A DNA stretch of 64,000 nt from Protopterus annectens (lineage: Eukaryota; Chordata; Ceratodontiformes; Protopteridae), in assembly GCF_019279795.1 (NCBI RefSeq), contig NC_056738.1:476789488-476853487 (forward strand), read 5' to 3'. The notes beneath the pieces are model-generated. The model did not search any database. It was not told the origin of the DNA and saw nothing but the letters and a program-made list of their open reading frames with translations. This document shows positions 11,691-24,400 of this stretch, piece after piece. Position 1 is the stretch's first letter; each line of letters starts with the position of its first letter. Made by a program: the position numbers and the translations under genes.

Positions 11691-13002
11691 AAGATAAGTC
11701 TTTTTAAATCTGATTCACCTGACCCCCTCTTAACCTGTTCCACACCTTCTCCTATCCTGCATTTGTTCCTTAAAATAGGCTATACTACAGACTCTCTGGT
11801 TCTGATGTATTGTAACATTTTATTGCTGATCCTACCTCATGCCTCACATCTGTAAGTAATAGTCCAGTGACTATGTATAAAATGAAATTGTATGTGCTTA
11901 GTGCTATAATGTATGTTAGTATTCTTCTTTGACTATGTATAAGAGGTAACTTTATGTCATTACTGTTATACTGTGTGTTAGTACAGTTACTGTGACTATG
12001 TATAGCATGTAACTGTATGTGATTAATGCATAAGATGTAGCTGTATGTGATTACTGTTATACTGTATGTGATTACTGTTACACTGTATGTTATTACTGTT
12101 ACGGTGACTATGTATCAATGTAACTGTATGTGATTACTGTTATACTGTATGTGATTTCTGTTATGCTGTATGTTATTACTGTTAATGTGACTATGTATCA
12201 GATGTAACTGCATGTCATTACAGGTATACGTATGTGATTACTGTTATACTGTTTGTTATTACTGTTACTATGACTATGTATAGGAGGTAACTATGTGATT
12301 ACTGCATAGGATGAAACTGTATGTGACTACTGTTATACTGTATGTCATTACAGTTCTGTGACTATGTATAGAAGGTAACTGTATGTGATTACAGTTACAC
12401 TGTATGTTAGTACTGTTCTGTGACTATGTACAAAAGGTAACTGCATGTGATTACTGTTATACTGTATGTTATTACAGTTCTGAGTCTATATATAGGAGGA
12501 AACTATATGTCATTACTATATAGGATGACGTATGTGATTACTGTTATACTGAATGTTATACTATTCTGTGACTATGCATAGGAAGAAACTGTATGTCATT
12601 AGTGTTATATTGTAAGTTAGTACTGTTACTGTGACTATGTAAATATGTAACTGTATGTCATTACTGCATAAAATGTAACTGTATGTGATTACTGTTATAC
12701 TGTATGTTATTACTGTTACGCTGTATGTTATTACTGTTACTGTCACTGCATCAGATGTAAATGTATGTCATTACTGTTATACTGTATGTGATTACTGTTA
12801 TGCTGTATGTTATTACTGTTATTGTGACTATGTATCAGATGTAACTGTTTGTGATTACTGTTATACTGTATGATTACTGTTATGCTGTTTGTTATTACTG
12901 TTACTATGACTATGTATATGAGGTAACTATGTGATTACTGCATAGGATGAAACTGTATGTGACTACTGTTTTACTGTATGTCATTACAGTTCTGTGACTA
13001 TG

Positions 13003-13010
13003 TAGAGAAG
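13003..13010. repeat. Left target-site duplication of PLE-1
   Basis: The 8 bp tagagaag at 13003 is repeated at 17389. The uninterrupted form of the site (tatgtagagaaggtaactg) exists elsewhere in the array, at about 30214, which confirms the junctions. Confidence 0.85.
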
Positions 13011-13087
13011 TAGAAATTGAAACAGTAGTCAGGATACACCATGAGAAGTCCGTTCGTAAAAAAAGCTTCTTTATTCCATAAAAACAG

Positions 13088-13130
13088 AGATGAGCGCTTT
13101 CGCGTGCTTGATGCACGCTTCTTCAGATCT
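13088..13130 (-). ncRNA. Hammerhead-ribozyme-like motif in PLE-1 3' end
   Basis: On the minus strand the order is AGAT (stem I, 5' side), CTGAAGA (conserved core), one extra A, GCGTGC-ATCAA-GCACGC (a perfect 6 bp stem II with a 5 nt loop), GAA, AGCGCT (self-complementary, stem III region), C (the H17 position), then ATCT, which pairs with AGAT. Cleavage would fall after the C at 13092. Known PLE hammerheads are type I with very short stem III and act best as dimers, which the palindromic AGCGCU would fit. The extra A between the core and stem II is not canonical, so activity is uncertain. Confidence 0.6.
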
Positions 13131-14144
13131 ACTATTAACATATTGTGACATCTCTTATATAGTGTAGACAAGCACTTAATTCAATATAACAATCATCTAA
13201 TTAACCAATTAATCAAATTAATAGTTAAAGATACATCCTGGTTAAAAACTTGTTAAATCAATATAACATTAAAAATGTATGTTTGGGAACAAATGGTAAG
13301 TCTTCCTTGTTCTTTACATCATAAAACCTCATATACAAAATATATATATACATCTAAGGTATATATTTATTAATTTATAATTCCACTCCCTAACCGACAT
13401 AGCTAGAAGAAACTCTTCAAAGACATCAAATGAAGAAAAGTCACCAAAAACATCAAATGTTAGGAACATGTAGTTGTAGTATATATAGCATATTTAAAAA
13501 TCTCCATGGATATAGATATAGAAACGTCTCACTGTTTTCTCAATTCATGCGAACCAGTGAGAAAAAACACAATTCTATGATGGCGCTGTGCGTCTAGTTG
13601 ACTTTCTCATACCAGAGTAATAAAAAGAAATACTACGATGTATGCTATTCTTTATCTGCATTGCATCTTGTCAAAGAGTCAGAATTATATTCATAGTTAC
13701 ATGAAAAACAGTTCATCAGTCACATTTCATTGAAAATTCTTACTATTTATAACAAATTTTTTTATATATAATATAAAAGTGCAGCGATATTATTTACATA
13801 GTATCTTTCTAGACAGTTATGGTTGCGTTCCTAATAAAACAGTCATATTACATTAAAAAGTTCTTACCATTTCATAACAAAATGTATGGACATAGTAATA
13901 TGTGAACTGCATAACCATGAAACAGAAAATTTCAACCTGATAAACGTGCATCAAAACTCATGATAGACACATTGTGTTTATTTAATACCTAAACACTTGA
14001 TGTTAAGGTCAAAAGACCATTGATATTACTTAAAAACATATTAATTTGACAAACTTAATATTCACTTGTCTGACTAAAAATAATATTAATTAATTTACAT
14101 CTAATATAATAATATTCAGTCTTTCTGGGACATCAGTGCAAATT

Positions 14145-16468
14145 TTATCTCTGTTGTAATACTGGTTTTAGGGAGACATAATTATTGATGCCCGGTTCTC
14201 TGTGTGCTCCTGTTCTAAAGATCCAATCTAGTTCTAATTTGTGTAAATAGTTACTCCTGTCACCCATTCTAATACTGTTCCTCACTACTTGCAGGACCCT
14301 GAACCTAAACTCATGTGTGGAATTCTGTTTAATATGCTTAGCTAACGCATTCAACTCATTGTGTTTACGAATGTCGTAGATGTGATTGTAGATGCGTTCT
14401 TTTAGTTTCCTTTTGGTGAGTCCAACATAGAATGCCTGGCATATTGTACAGTTAGCCATGTAAATCAGATTCATAGTGTTACAGTCAGTGTGTAACTTAG
14501 GTTCAAAATCAAAATAACCATTAGGGTGGTGATAGCTTTGTGTTGATGTAATATACTTGCACATGTTACATTTCAAACATGGAAAAGTGCCACATATTGT
14601 GTTTTCAATTGTTAACCTGTTAGAGTTGTTATACAGATTCTTAGAAAAGATATCTTTCAGATTATCACAAGTGTAGAATACAAATGCAGGTTTATCTCCC
14701 ACTAGTATGCGTATCTCTTCTGTTGTAATGAGTATATTCCAGTGTTTCCTTATAATTCTCCTGATCTCAGCATTATCATTTGTGTACTTCATTACAAAAC
14801 TAACCCTTGCATCTTTAACTCTATGTATGTTGGTAATTGGTCTATTCCTATTTTCAAAAAGTGTCTCATCTTCCATATTAATAGTTAGTTCTAAAGGAGA
14901 TGAGCTCCCCATATGTCTAAGAATATCATGCCTCATATTCTTAACCAATACTGGGTTATAACCTCTCTCCAGAAAAATGGATTCCAATCTATCTGCTTCA
15001 CCTTGTAGTATTAAGGGGTCCTTACATATTCTTGCAATTCTCGAAAACTGGCCCCTTACTATCCCAGGAAAAGTGTACCTGGGATGCATGCTACTATGTT
15101 CTAACATGGTGTTCCTCCAACATTCTTTCCTGAACAGTTTAGAAACCAACTTCCCATTTGTATTAAAATATAAAGTCAAGTCTAGGAAATTAATATTTTC
15201 TCTAGAAAATTCATAAGTGAATCTTAAAAATTACGTGGTCCCATGTAAATAGTCCACAAAATCCTTTAATTCTTCTAAGGTCCCTTTCCAAACAAGTATC
15301 ACATCATCTACGAATCTCCTATAAATCCCTATTTTACTCATCCATATACTATTAAACAAATGCTTCTGTTCCCAATAGTGCAGGACGAGATTAGCATAGG
15401 AGTTCGCACATGGGGTGCCCATGGCGACACCCCATGTTTGTAGGTAGTAATTGTTGTTGAACACAAACAAATTGTAATAAAGAACCATATCCAAGAGTTG
15501 ACCAAGCAAAATTTGTCTATTGCTTGAGAAGCTACTCTCTTTAACCATTAACTCTCTAATAGCTTGCAGTCCATATTCATTTGGAATGCAGGTAAATAGG
15601 TTACAGACATCGAGTGTCACTAATATTAATTCACTCGTGTCTGTCCTTATTTGCTCAATATATTCCAAATCATTCAGTAGTTGTTATGTGTCTTTTAAAA
15701 TGGTAATAATATTGTCAACTAGCGGTCTCAGTATTTTTTCTATAAATATAGAAATATAATAGGTCGCCCATTGTCTACCAGATACAATGGGTCTCATCCG
15801 TAATGGTTCTGCTCCTTTATGTATTTTAGGAAGACCTTTTAAAGTTGGTATAAGGGGTTCTTCAACATGTAAATACTCATACATTTCTTTGCTAATTTGT
15901 TGGCACATCAAAAGATCATACAAATTGTCACTAATATCATTGATTATTTTCATAACATCTTCAAAAATTAGTGCCTTATAGGTATTATCACTTTTCAACA
16001 TGTTCTCCATTGTGTCAATATATTCGGTTTTATCTAATACAACCACCCCTCCCCCTTTATCAGCAGGCAGTATTACCACATTCGTATTCCTTGACAAACC
16101 ATTCAGGGAATTATATTCAGCATTACTTAAATTAAAAAATCTATTTTTAACATGTTTCCTGGCATAAAACATATATATATATCCTTTTCACATGATTTTA
16201 TAAAACATTCCAGGGTAGATGGTAAAGGTGGACAAAAAGTGCTGTTTCGTTTGAACCTATTCATAGTATTAATTGCACAATCACTGTTATCGTTACTAAA
16301 AAACAATTTAATGGCTACTTTCCTCGCAAACAACCTCAAATCTGTAAATGTCTCAGAAGGTATACTTGGTTGCGAGGGCACAAAATTGAGACCTTTGTTT
16401 AAAAGGGATAAATCAGAAAAAGATAAACAATATTGAGAAAGGTTATATACCAAAGAAGTCAATTCCAA
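14145..16468 (-). pseudogene. PLE-1 ORF2: reverse transcriptase plus GIY-YIG endonuclease
   Basis: About 774 codons. The N-terminal part (16468-16127) contains VYNLS and LLNKGLNFVPS. A TA-run indel at about 16171-16182 shifts the frame. The RT follows: ADKGGGVVVLD, LPKIHK, RMRPIVSG, an in-frame TAA at 15684, LVTLDVCNLFTCIP with the first catalytic Asp, GVAMGTPCANSYANLVL, and YRRFVDDVILVWKG with the catalytic Asp pair. A second in-frame TAA lies at 15231. The connector contains HPRY..GIVRGQ and a Cys-rich CLKCNMCKY cluster. The C-terminal GIY-YIG domain shows LIYMANC, FYVGLTKRKLKERIYNH and, later, the ELDW Glu. The RT would copy RNA using an end nicked by the endonuclease. Domain order and Cys cluster resemble the Neptune/Poseidon side of PLEs. 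Confidence 0.95.
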
Positions 16469-17337
16469 TTTCTTTTCTGCTGTTGTTCGTACCTGTCCGT
16501 TGAAAATTTCCGTTTTCTCGGCCCCCGACTCACGGACCTTCCTCTCGTTGTTCTGTTTAATCGGATGGGAAAAGGAACATCCATGGGTTTGTTAGAAGCT
16601 GCAACTGGATGTCTAATAGTTCCTGTTCTTATAGAATCATCACAAAGGTGTAAAGCTAGTTGGTTTGGAGGAGGCGTTTGAATTTCGGCACTTCCAGCCG
16701 GATGCTCAGCATAGAAGTGGTTCGATGCACTTACAGTGGTTGAGGATGTAGATGAGGGCGCCAAATTCAAATCAGCCATATCATCTGTTTCTGGTTCTCT
16801 ATTCGTTGGAACAGTGCGTGCAGTTCGCGTTGTATTATTATCAGCGGTTCTCGGCCAAACAAACACATTGCCCATTTTAAAATCCTGGAAGTCCCTAGTC
16901 AACTTTCGTTGTTTAATGTTCTTAAGTTTGTCACTATAAATTTTGATTTGTGTTGAAACATTATTCAGCTTCCTAATACATGTTTCAGACTGAAACCGCT
17001 CTATTATAGTCTGATACAACATATCAGTCTTCTTCTGAAGATCTGATTCTAGCGGTTCAAAATGTTCAAGTAGTAGGTTAATGTATTTGTAGCTAAGTTC
17101 CAAGTTCAAATCTTGCCATTTTTTCAGTAGGCTCGGATACAGTTGACCGTAAGTGGGCATGCAAAGAACTCGCACGCCCCTAGGAACTACTTTAAAGTGA
17201 ATACATGCCTGTAGATGTTTTCTTTGCCAGGAAAACCTTTGTAGTTTGTAAAGGTTGTTTTCTAATTCTCTCATTTGATCAAATAATTCATTCATGTTCT
17301 TGTCAGGTTCATTTCTTAACATTTTAGAGCTGCCCAT
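16459..17337 (-). CDS. PLE-1 ORF1, 292 aa, unrecognised function
   Basis: This frame is intact. The N-terminus has heptad-like leucine patterns (MNELFDQMRELENNLYKLQ), then a VPRGVRV motif and a long helical stretch with LLKKWQDLNLELSYKYINLLL, then another predicted helical region ending in KQRKLTRDFQDFK. The C-terminal third is low-complexity and Ser/Thr/Pro-rich, and closes with a basic tail (RSVSRGPRKRKF, QQQKRNWN) that could bind nucleic acid or act as a nuclear signal. Comparable proteins stand in the same place in PLE-A, PLE-B and PLE-C. The stop overlaps the start region of ORF2 in the -1 frame. A Gag-like RNA-binding role is a guess; I recognise no named domain. Confidence 0.8.
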   Translation of the reverse strand: MGSSKMLRNEPDKNMNELFDQMRELENNLYKLQRFSWQRKHLQACIHFKVVPRGVRVLCMPTYGQLYPSLLKKWQDLNLELSYKYINLLLEHFEPLESDLQKKTDMLYQTIIERFQSETCIRKLNNVSTQIKIYSDKLKNIKQRKLTRDFQDFKMGNVFVWPRTADNNTTRTARTVPTNREPETDDMADLNLAPSSTSSTTVSASNHFYAEHPAGSAEIQTPPPNQLALHLCDDSIRTGTIRHPVAASNKPMDVPFPIRLNRTTRGRSVSRGPRKRKFSTDRYEQQQKRNWN

Positions 17338-17388
17338 TTCAGCAAAGTCTAGTGCTAGTAAGGGATTATTCTTTGGTGGCAGAGAAGG

Positions 17389-17396
17389 TAGAGAAG
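17389..17396. repeat. Right target-site duplication of PLE-1
   Basis: Second copy of tagagaag, followed directly by resumed satellite sequence (gtaactgtatgtgatt). Confidence 0.85.
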
Positions 17397-18259
17397 GTAA
17401 CTGTATGTGATTACAGTTATACTGTATGTTAGCACTGTTCTGTGACTATGTGCAGAAGGTAACTGCATGTGATTACTGTTATACTGTTTGTTATTACAGT
17501 TCTGTGGCTATGTATAGGAGGAAACTGAATGTCATTACTATATAGGATGACATTGTATGTTATTACTATTATACTGAATGTTATACTGTTCTGTGAATAT
17601 GCATAGGAGGAAACTGTATGTAATCAGTGTTATACTGTATGTTAGTACTGTTACTGTGACTATGTACAATATGTAACTGTATGTCATTACTGCATAAAAT
17701 GTAACTGTATGTGATTACTGTAATACTGTATGTTATTACTGTTATGCTGTATGTTATTACTGTTACTGTCACTGCATCAGATGTAACTGTATGTCATTAC
17801 TGTTATACTGTATGTGATTACTGTTATGCTGTATGTTATTACTGTTATTGTGACTGTGTATCAGATGTAACTTTATGTGATTACTGTTATACTGTATGTG
17901 ATTACTGTTACGCTGTATGTTATTACTGTTGCTATGACTATGTATCAGATGTAACTGTATGTTATTTCTGTTATACTGCATGTGATTATTGTTATGCTGT
18001 TTGTTATTACTGTTACTGTGACTATGTATAGGAGGTAACTGTATGTGACTACTACATAGGATGAAACTGTATGTGACTACAGTTATACAGTATGTTATTA
18101 CTGTTCTGTAACTATGTATAAGAGGTATGGTATATGATTACTGTATAGAATGAAATTGTATGTGATTACTGTTATACTGTTTGTTATTACAGTTCTGTGC
18201 CTATGTATAGGAGGAAACTGAATGTCATTACTATATAGGATGACATTGTATGTTATTAC

Positions 18260-18497
18260 GGGTCCCCTTCACATGGTCGACAGTTCATATAATCAACACT
18301 CATTTGGTCAACAATTCATTTGGTCAACAAGCAGATTTTCCCCCTTCCCCAATGTTGTGCAACCCTGGAGTTGATATATATAGTTAGGGGGGGGTGTGAG
18401 GGTCACAGCCCCCCACCTAAAATGCTTGTCGATCAAATGAACTGTCGACCAAATAAACTGTCTACCATATGAACTGTCGACCATGTCAGGTAGGCCC
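18260..18497. mobile_element. Non-autonomous inverted-repeat element (MITE-like), 238 bp
   Basis: The element interrupts the satellite and is flanked on both sides by gttattac (18252-18259 and 18498-18505), an 8 bp target duplication. Its two ends are imperfect inverted repeats of about 75 bp (gggtcccc... against the complement of ...taggccc). Both arms are themselves made of repeated 'catttggtcgacagttc'-type words. The centre has a C-rich/G-rich pair (tttcccccttcccc, gttaggggggggtg). An 8 bp duplication is usual for hAT, P and Merlin transposons. The GGG-starting ends do not decide between them. There is no coding capacity. Confidence 0.85.
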
Positions 18498-21400
18498 GTT
18501 ATTACTGTTATACTGAATGTTTTACTGTTCTGTGACTATGCATAGGAGGAAACTGTATGTCATTAGTGTTATACTGTATGTTAGTACTGTTACTGTGACT
18601 ATGTACAATATGTAACTGTATGGCATTACTGCATAAAAGGTAGCTGTATGTGATTACTGTTATACTGTATGTTATTACTGTTATGCTGTATATTATTACT
18701 GTTATGCTGTATGTTATTACTGTTACTGTCACTGCATCAGATGTAACTGTATGTCATTACTGTTATACTGTATGTGATTACTGTTATGCTGTATGATATT
18801 ACTGTTATTGTGACTGTATCAGATGTAACTGTATGTGATTACTGTTACACTGTATGTGATTACTGTTACGCTGTATGTTATTACTGTTACTGTGACTATG
18901 TATCAGATGTAACTGTATGTTATTTCTGTTATACTGCATGTGATGATTGTTATGCTGTTTTTTATTACTGTTACTGTGACTATGTATAGGAGGTAACTGT
19001 ATGTGACTACTACATACAATGAAACTGTATGTGACTACAGTTATACAGTATATTACTGTTCTGTAACTATGTATAAGAGGTAGGGTATATGATTACTGTA
19101 TAGAATTAAATTGTATGTGATTACTGTTATATTGTATGTTATTACTGCTCTGTGACTATGTATAGGATGTAACTGCATGTGATTACTGCAGAGAATGAAA
19201 TTGTATGTGATTACTGTTATACCACATGTTATTACTGTTCTGTGACTCGGTAGCAGATATAACTGTATCTGATTGCTGTTATACTGTATGTGATTACTGC
19301 TATGCTGTATGTTAGTACTGTTACTATGACTATGTATCGGATGTAACTGTATGTGAATACTGTTATACTGTATATGATTACTGTTATGCTATTTATTACT
19401 GTTAATGTGACTATGTATAGGAGGTAACTGTATGTGATTTTAACAGGGGATGAAACTCTATGTGATTACTGTTATACTGTATGTTATTACTGTACTGTGA
19501 CTATGTATAGGAGGTAACTATATGTGATTACCGTATAGGATGAAATTGTATGTGTTTACTGTTATGATGTATGTTAGTACTGTTCTGTGACTATGTACAG
19601 AAGGTAACTTCATGTAATTACTGTTACACTGTATGTGATTACTGTTATGCTGTTTATTACTGTTGCTGTGACTATGTATAGGAGGTAACTGTATGTGATT
19701 ATTGTATAGTATGAAACTGTTTGTGAATTCTGTTATACTGTATGATATTACTGTTTCTGTGACTATGTATTGTATTAACTGTATCTGATTATGTTATACT
19801 GTATGTAATTACTGTTACACTGTATGTTAGTACTGTTACTGCGGATATGTATCAGATGTAATTGTATGGGATTACTGCATAAGATGTAACTGTATGTGAA
19901 TAGTGTTATACTGTATGTTATTACTGTTATTGTGACTATGTATAGAAGGTAACTGTACATGATTACTGTTATACTTTATGTTATTACTGTTCTGTGACTA
20001 TGTATAGGAGGTAGCTGTATGTGATTAATGCATAACGTAACTGTATGTGATTACTGTTATACTGTATTACTGTTATGCTGTTTGTTAATACTGTTACTGT
20101 AACTATTTATAGGAGGTAACTGTATGTGACTACTGCATAGGATGAAACTGTATGTGATTACTGTTATACAGTATGTTATTAATGTTCTGTGACTATGTAT
20201 AGAAGGTACGGTATGTGATTACTGTATAGGATGAAATTGTATATGATTACTGTTACAGTGTATGTTATTACTGCTCTGTGACTATGTATAGGGTGTATCT
20301 GCATTCGATTACTGTATATGATGAAACTGTATGCGGTTACTGGTATATTGTATATTATAACTGTTACTGTGACTATGTATCAGATGAACTGTATGTGATT
20401 ACTATTATACTGTATGTGATGTTATACTGCATGTTATTACTGTTATTGTGATTATGTATCAGATGTAACTGTATGTGATTACTGTTATACTGTAGGTGAT
20501 TTATATTATGCTGTATGTTATTTCTGTTACTGTGACTATGTATCCGATGTAACTGTATATCATTACTGGTATACTGTACGTGATTACTGTTGTGCTGTCT
20601 ATTATTACTGCTACTGTGACTATGTATAGGGGGTAACTGTATGTGATTAATGCATAGGATGAACCTGTATGTGACTACTGTTATACTGTATGTTATTACA
20701 GTTTTTTGACTATGTATAGGAGGTAACTCTATGTCATTACTGTATAGGATGAAATTTTATGTGATTACTGTTATACTGTATGTTATACTGTTCTGTGACA
20801 ATGTATAGGAGGTAACTGTATGTCATTACTGTTATATTGTATGTTTGCGCTGTTACTGTTTCTGTGTATCGGATGTAACTGTATGTGATGTCTATTATGC
20901 TGTATGTAATTACTGTTACTGTGACTATGTATCGGATGTAACTGTATGTGATTACTGTTATACTGTAGGTGATTACTGTTATGGTGTTTGTTATTACTGT
21001 TACTGTGACTATGTATAGAAGGTAACTGTATGTGATTACTGTATAGGATAAAATTCTATGTGATTACTGTTATATTTTATGCTATTACCACTCTGTCGCT
21101 ATGTATAGAAGGTAACTGTAAGTGATTACTGTTATACTATATGTTAGTACTGATCTTTGACTATGTACAGAAGGTACCTGCATGTGATTACTGTTATACT
21201 GTATGTTATACCGTTCTGTGGCTATGTATAGAAGGTAACTGTATGTGATTACTACATAGGATGAAACTGTATATGATTACTGTTATACTGTATGCTATTA
21301 CTGTTCTGTGACTATCTATAGGATGTAACTGTATGTGATTACTGTATAGGTTAATGCTGTATGTGTTACTGTTATATTGTCTATAATAACTGTTACTGTG

Positions 21401-24400
21401 ACTATGTATCAGATGTAACTGGATGTGATTACTATTATAGTGTATGTGATGATACACTGCATGTTATTACTGTTACTGTGGCTATTTATCAGATGTAACT
21501 GTATGTAATTACTGGTATACTGTACATAATTACTGTTGTGCTGTTTGTTATTTCTGTTACTGTGACTATGTATAGGAGGTAACTGTATGTGATTACTGCA
21601 TAGGCTGAACCAGTATGTGAGTACTGTTATACTGTATGTTAATACAGCTCTGTGACTATGTGTCAGAGGTAACTATATGTCATTACTGTATAAGATGAAA
21701 TTATATGTGATTACTGTTATACTGTATGTTATACTGTTCTTTGACTATGTATATGATGTAACTGTATGTCATTACTGTTATACTGTATGTTAATACTGTT
21801 ACTGTGAATATGTATTGGATGTAACTATAACTATGTATAATATGTAACTTCATGTGATTACTGCATAAGATGTAACTGTATGTGAATAGTGTTATACTGT
21901 ATGTTATTCCTGTTACTGTGACTATATAGGAGGCAACTGTATGTGATTATTGTATAGGATAAAATTGTATGTAATTATTGCTATCCCGTATGTTATTACT
22001 CTTACTGTGACTATGTATAAGAGGTAACCATTATATGTGATTACTGTTATACTGTAAGTTATTACTGTTCTGTGACTATGTATATAACATAACTGTATGG
22101 GATTACAGCATAGGATGACATTGTATGTCATTACTGTTATACTGCATGTTAGCACTGTTACTGTTTCTGTGTATCGGATGTAACTGTATGTGATGTCTAT
22201 TATGCTGTATGTAATTACTGTTACTGTGACTATGTATCAGATGTAACTGTATGTGATTACTGTTATACTGTAGGTGATTACTGTTATGGTGTTTGTTATT
22301 ACTGTTACTGTGACTATGTATAGGAGGTAACTGTATGTTATTACTGTATAGGATAAAATTCTATGTGATTACTGTTATATTTTATGCTATTACCGTTCTG
22401 TCACTATGTATAGAGGGTAACTGTAAGTGATTATTGTTATACTATATGTTAGTACTGATCTTTGACTATGTACAGAAGGTACCTGCATGTGATTACTGTT
22501 ATACTGTATGTTATACTGTTACTGTGACAATGTATAGGAGGTAACTGTATGTGATTACTGCAGAGGATGAAACTTTATGTGATTACTGTTATACCATATG
22601 TTATTACTGTTCTGTGATTATGTAGTAGATATAACTGTATCTGATTGCTGATATACTATATGTGATTACTGCTATGCTGTATGTTTGTACTGTTACTATG
22701 ACTATGTATCGGATGTAACTGTATGTGAATACTGTTATACTGCATATGATTACTGTTATGCTGTTTATTACTGTTAATGAGACTATGTATAGGAGGTAAC
22801 TGTATGTGATTTCTACAGGGGATGAAACTGTATGTGATTACTGTTATACTGTATGTTATTACTGTTCTGTGACTATGTATAGGAGGTAACTATATGTGAT
22901 TACCGTATAGGATGAAATTGTATGTCTTTACTGTTATGCTGTATGTTAGTACTGTTCTGTGACTATGTACAGAAGGTAACTTCATGTGATTACTGCTATA
23001 CTGTATGTGATTACTGTTATGTTGTTTATTACTGTTACTGTGACTATGTATAGGAGGTAACTGTACGTGATTACTGTATAGTATGAAACTGTTTGTGAAT
23101 ACTGTTATACTGTATGTTATTACTGTTTCTGTGACTATGTATTGTATTAACTGTATCTGATTATGTTATACTGTATGTGATTACTGTTACACTGTATGTT
23201 AGTACTGTTGCTGTGAATATGTATTGGATGTAATTGTATGGGATTACTGCATAAGATGTAACTGTATGTGAATAGTGTTATACTGTATGTTATTACTGTT
23301 ACTGTGACTATATATAGAAGGTAACTGTATGTGATTACTGTTATACTTTATGTCATTACTGTTCTGTGACTATGTATAGGAGGTAACTGTGTGTGATTAC
23401 TGCATAACATAACTGTATGTGATTATTGTTATACTGTATTACTGTTATGCTGTTTGTTATTACTGTTACTGTAACTATTTATAGGAGGTAACTGTATGTG
23501 ACTACTGCATAGGATGAAACTGTATGTGATTACTGTTATACACTATGTTATTAATGTTCTGTGACTTTGTATAGAAGGTACGGTACGTGATTTCTGTATA
23601 GGATGAAATTGTATATGATTACTGTTATAGTGTATGTTATTATTGCTCTGTGACTATGTATAGGGTGTATCTGCATTTGATTACTGTATATGATGAAACT
23701 GTATGTGGTTACTGGTATATTGTATATTATAACTGTTACTGTGACTATGTATCAGATATAACTGTATGTGGCTACTATTATACTGTATGTGATGTTACAC
23801 TGCATGTTATTACTGTTATTGTGACTATGTATCAGATGTAACTGTATGTGATTACTATTATACTGTAGGTAATTTATATTATGCTGTATGTTATTTCTGT
23901 TACTGTGACTATGTATCCAATGTAACTGTATGTCACTACTGGTATACTGTACATAATTGCTGTTGTGCAGTTTGTTATTACTGTTACTGTGACTATGTAT
24001 AGGAGGTAACTGTATGTGATTACTGCATATGATGAACCTGCTTGTGACTACTGTTATACAGTCTGTTGTTACAGTTCTGTGACTATGTATAGGAGGTAAC
24101 TCTATGTCATTACCGTATATGATGAAATTGTATGTGATTACTGTTATACTTTATGTTATACTGTTTTGTGACTATGTATAGGAAGTAACTGTATGTCAGT
24201 GTTATACTCTATGTTAGTACTGTTACTGTGACTATGTAAATATAACTGTATGTGATTACTACCTAAAATGTAACTGTATGTAATCACTGTTATACTGTAT
24301 GTTATTACTGTAATGCTGTATGTTATTACTGTTACTGGGACTATGTATCAGATGTAACTCTATGTGATTACTGTTATGCTCTATATAATTACTGTTACTG

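Larger units (their letters stand above)
13011..17388 (-). mobile_element. Penelope-like retroelement PLE-1, nearly complete
   Basis: A 4378 bp element inserted in the satellite array on the minus strand. In transcription order it has a short leader, ORF1 (17337-16459), ORF2 with RT and GIY-YIG (16468-14145, -1 frame relative to ORF1), a ~1 kb AT-rich 3' UTR, a hammerhead-like motif (13130-13088), and about 77 bases to the end. Flanking 8 bp duplications mark both ends. No upstream copy of the terminal repeat is present, so the copy probably lost its 5' repeat or was 5' truncated at integration. ORF2 carries one frameshift and two in-frame stops. The element is therefore defective but not very old. 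Confidence 0.93.

Noticed and set aside
12685-12873. Open frames in the satellite encoding Cys/Tyr-rich repeats (also at 17711-18031, 18774-18989, 23650-23841, 24931-25146 and on the minus strand)
   Set aside because: They follow from a repeat length divisible by three without stops. They begin and end arbitrarily and resemble no protein family.
14707-15216. Plus-strand hydrophobic frames opposite PLE-1 ORF2 (membrane-protein-like)
   Set aside because: Antisense shadows of the RT/GIY-YIG coding region.
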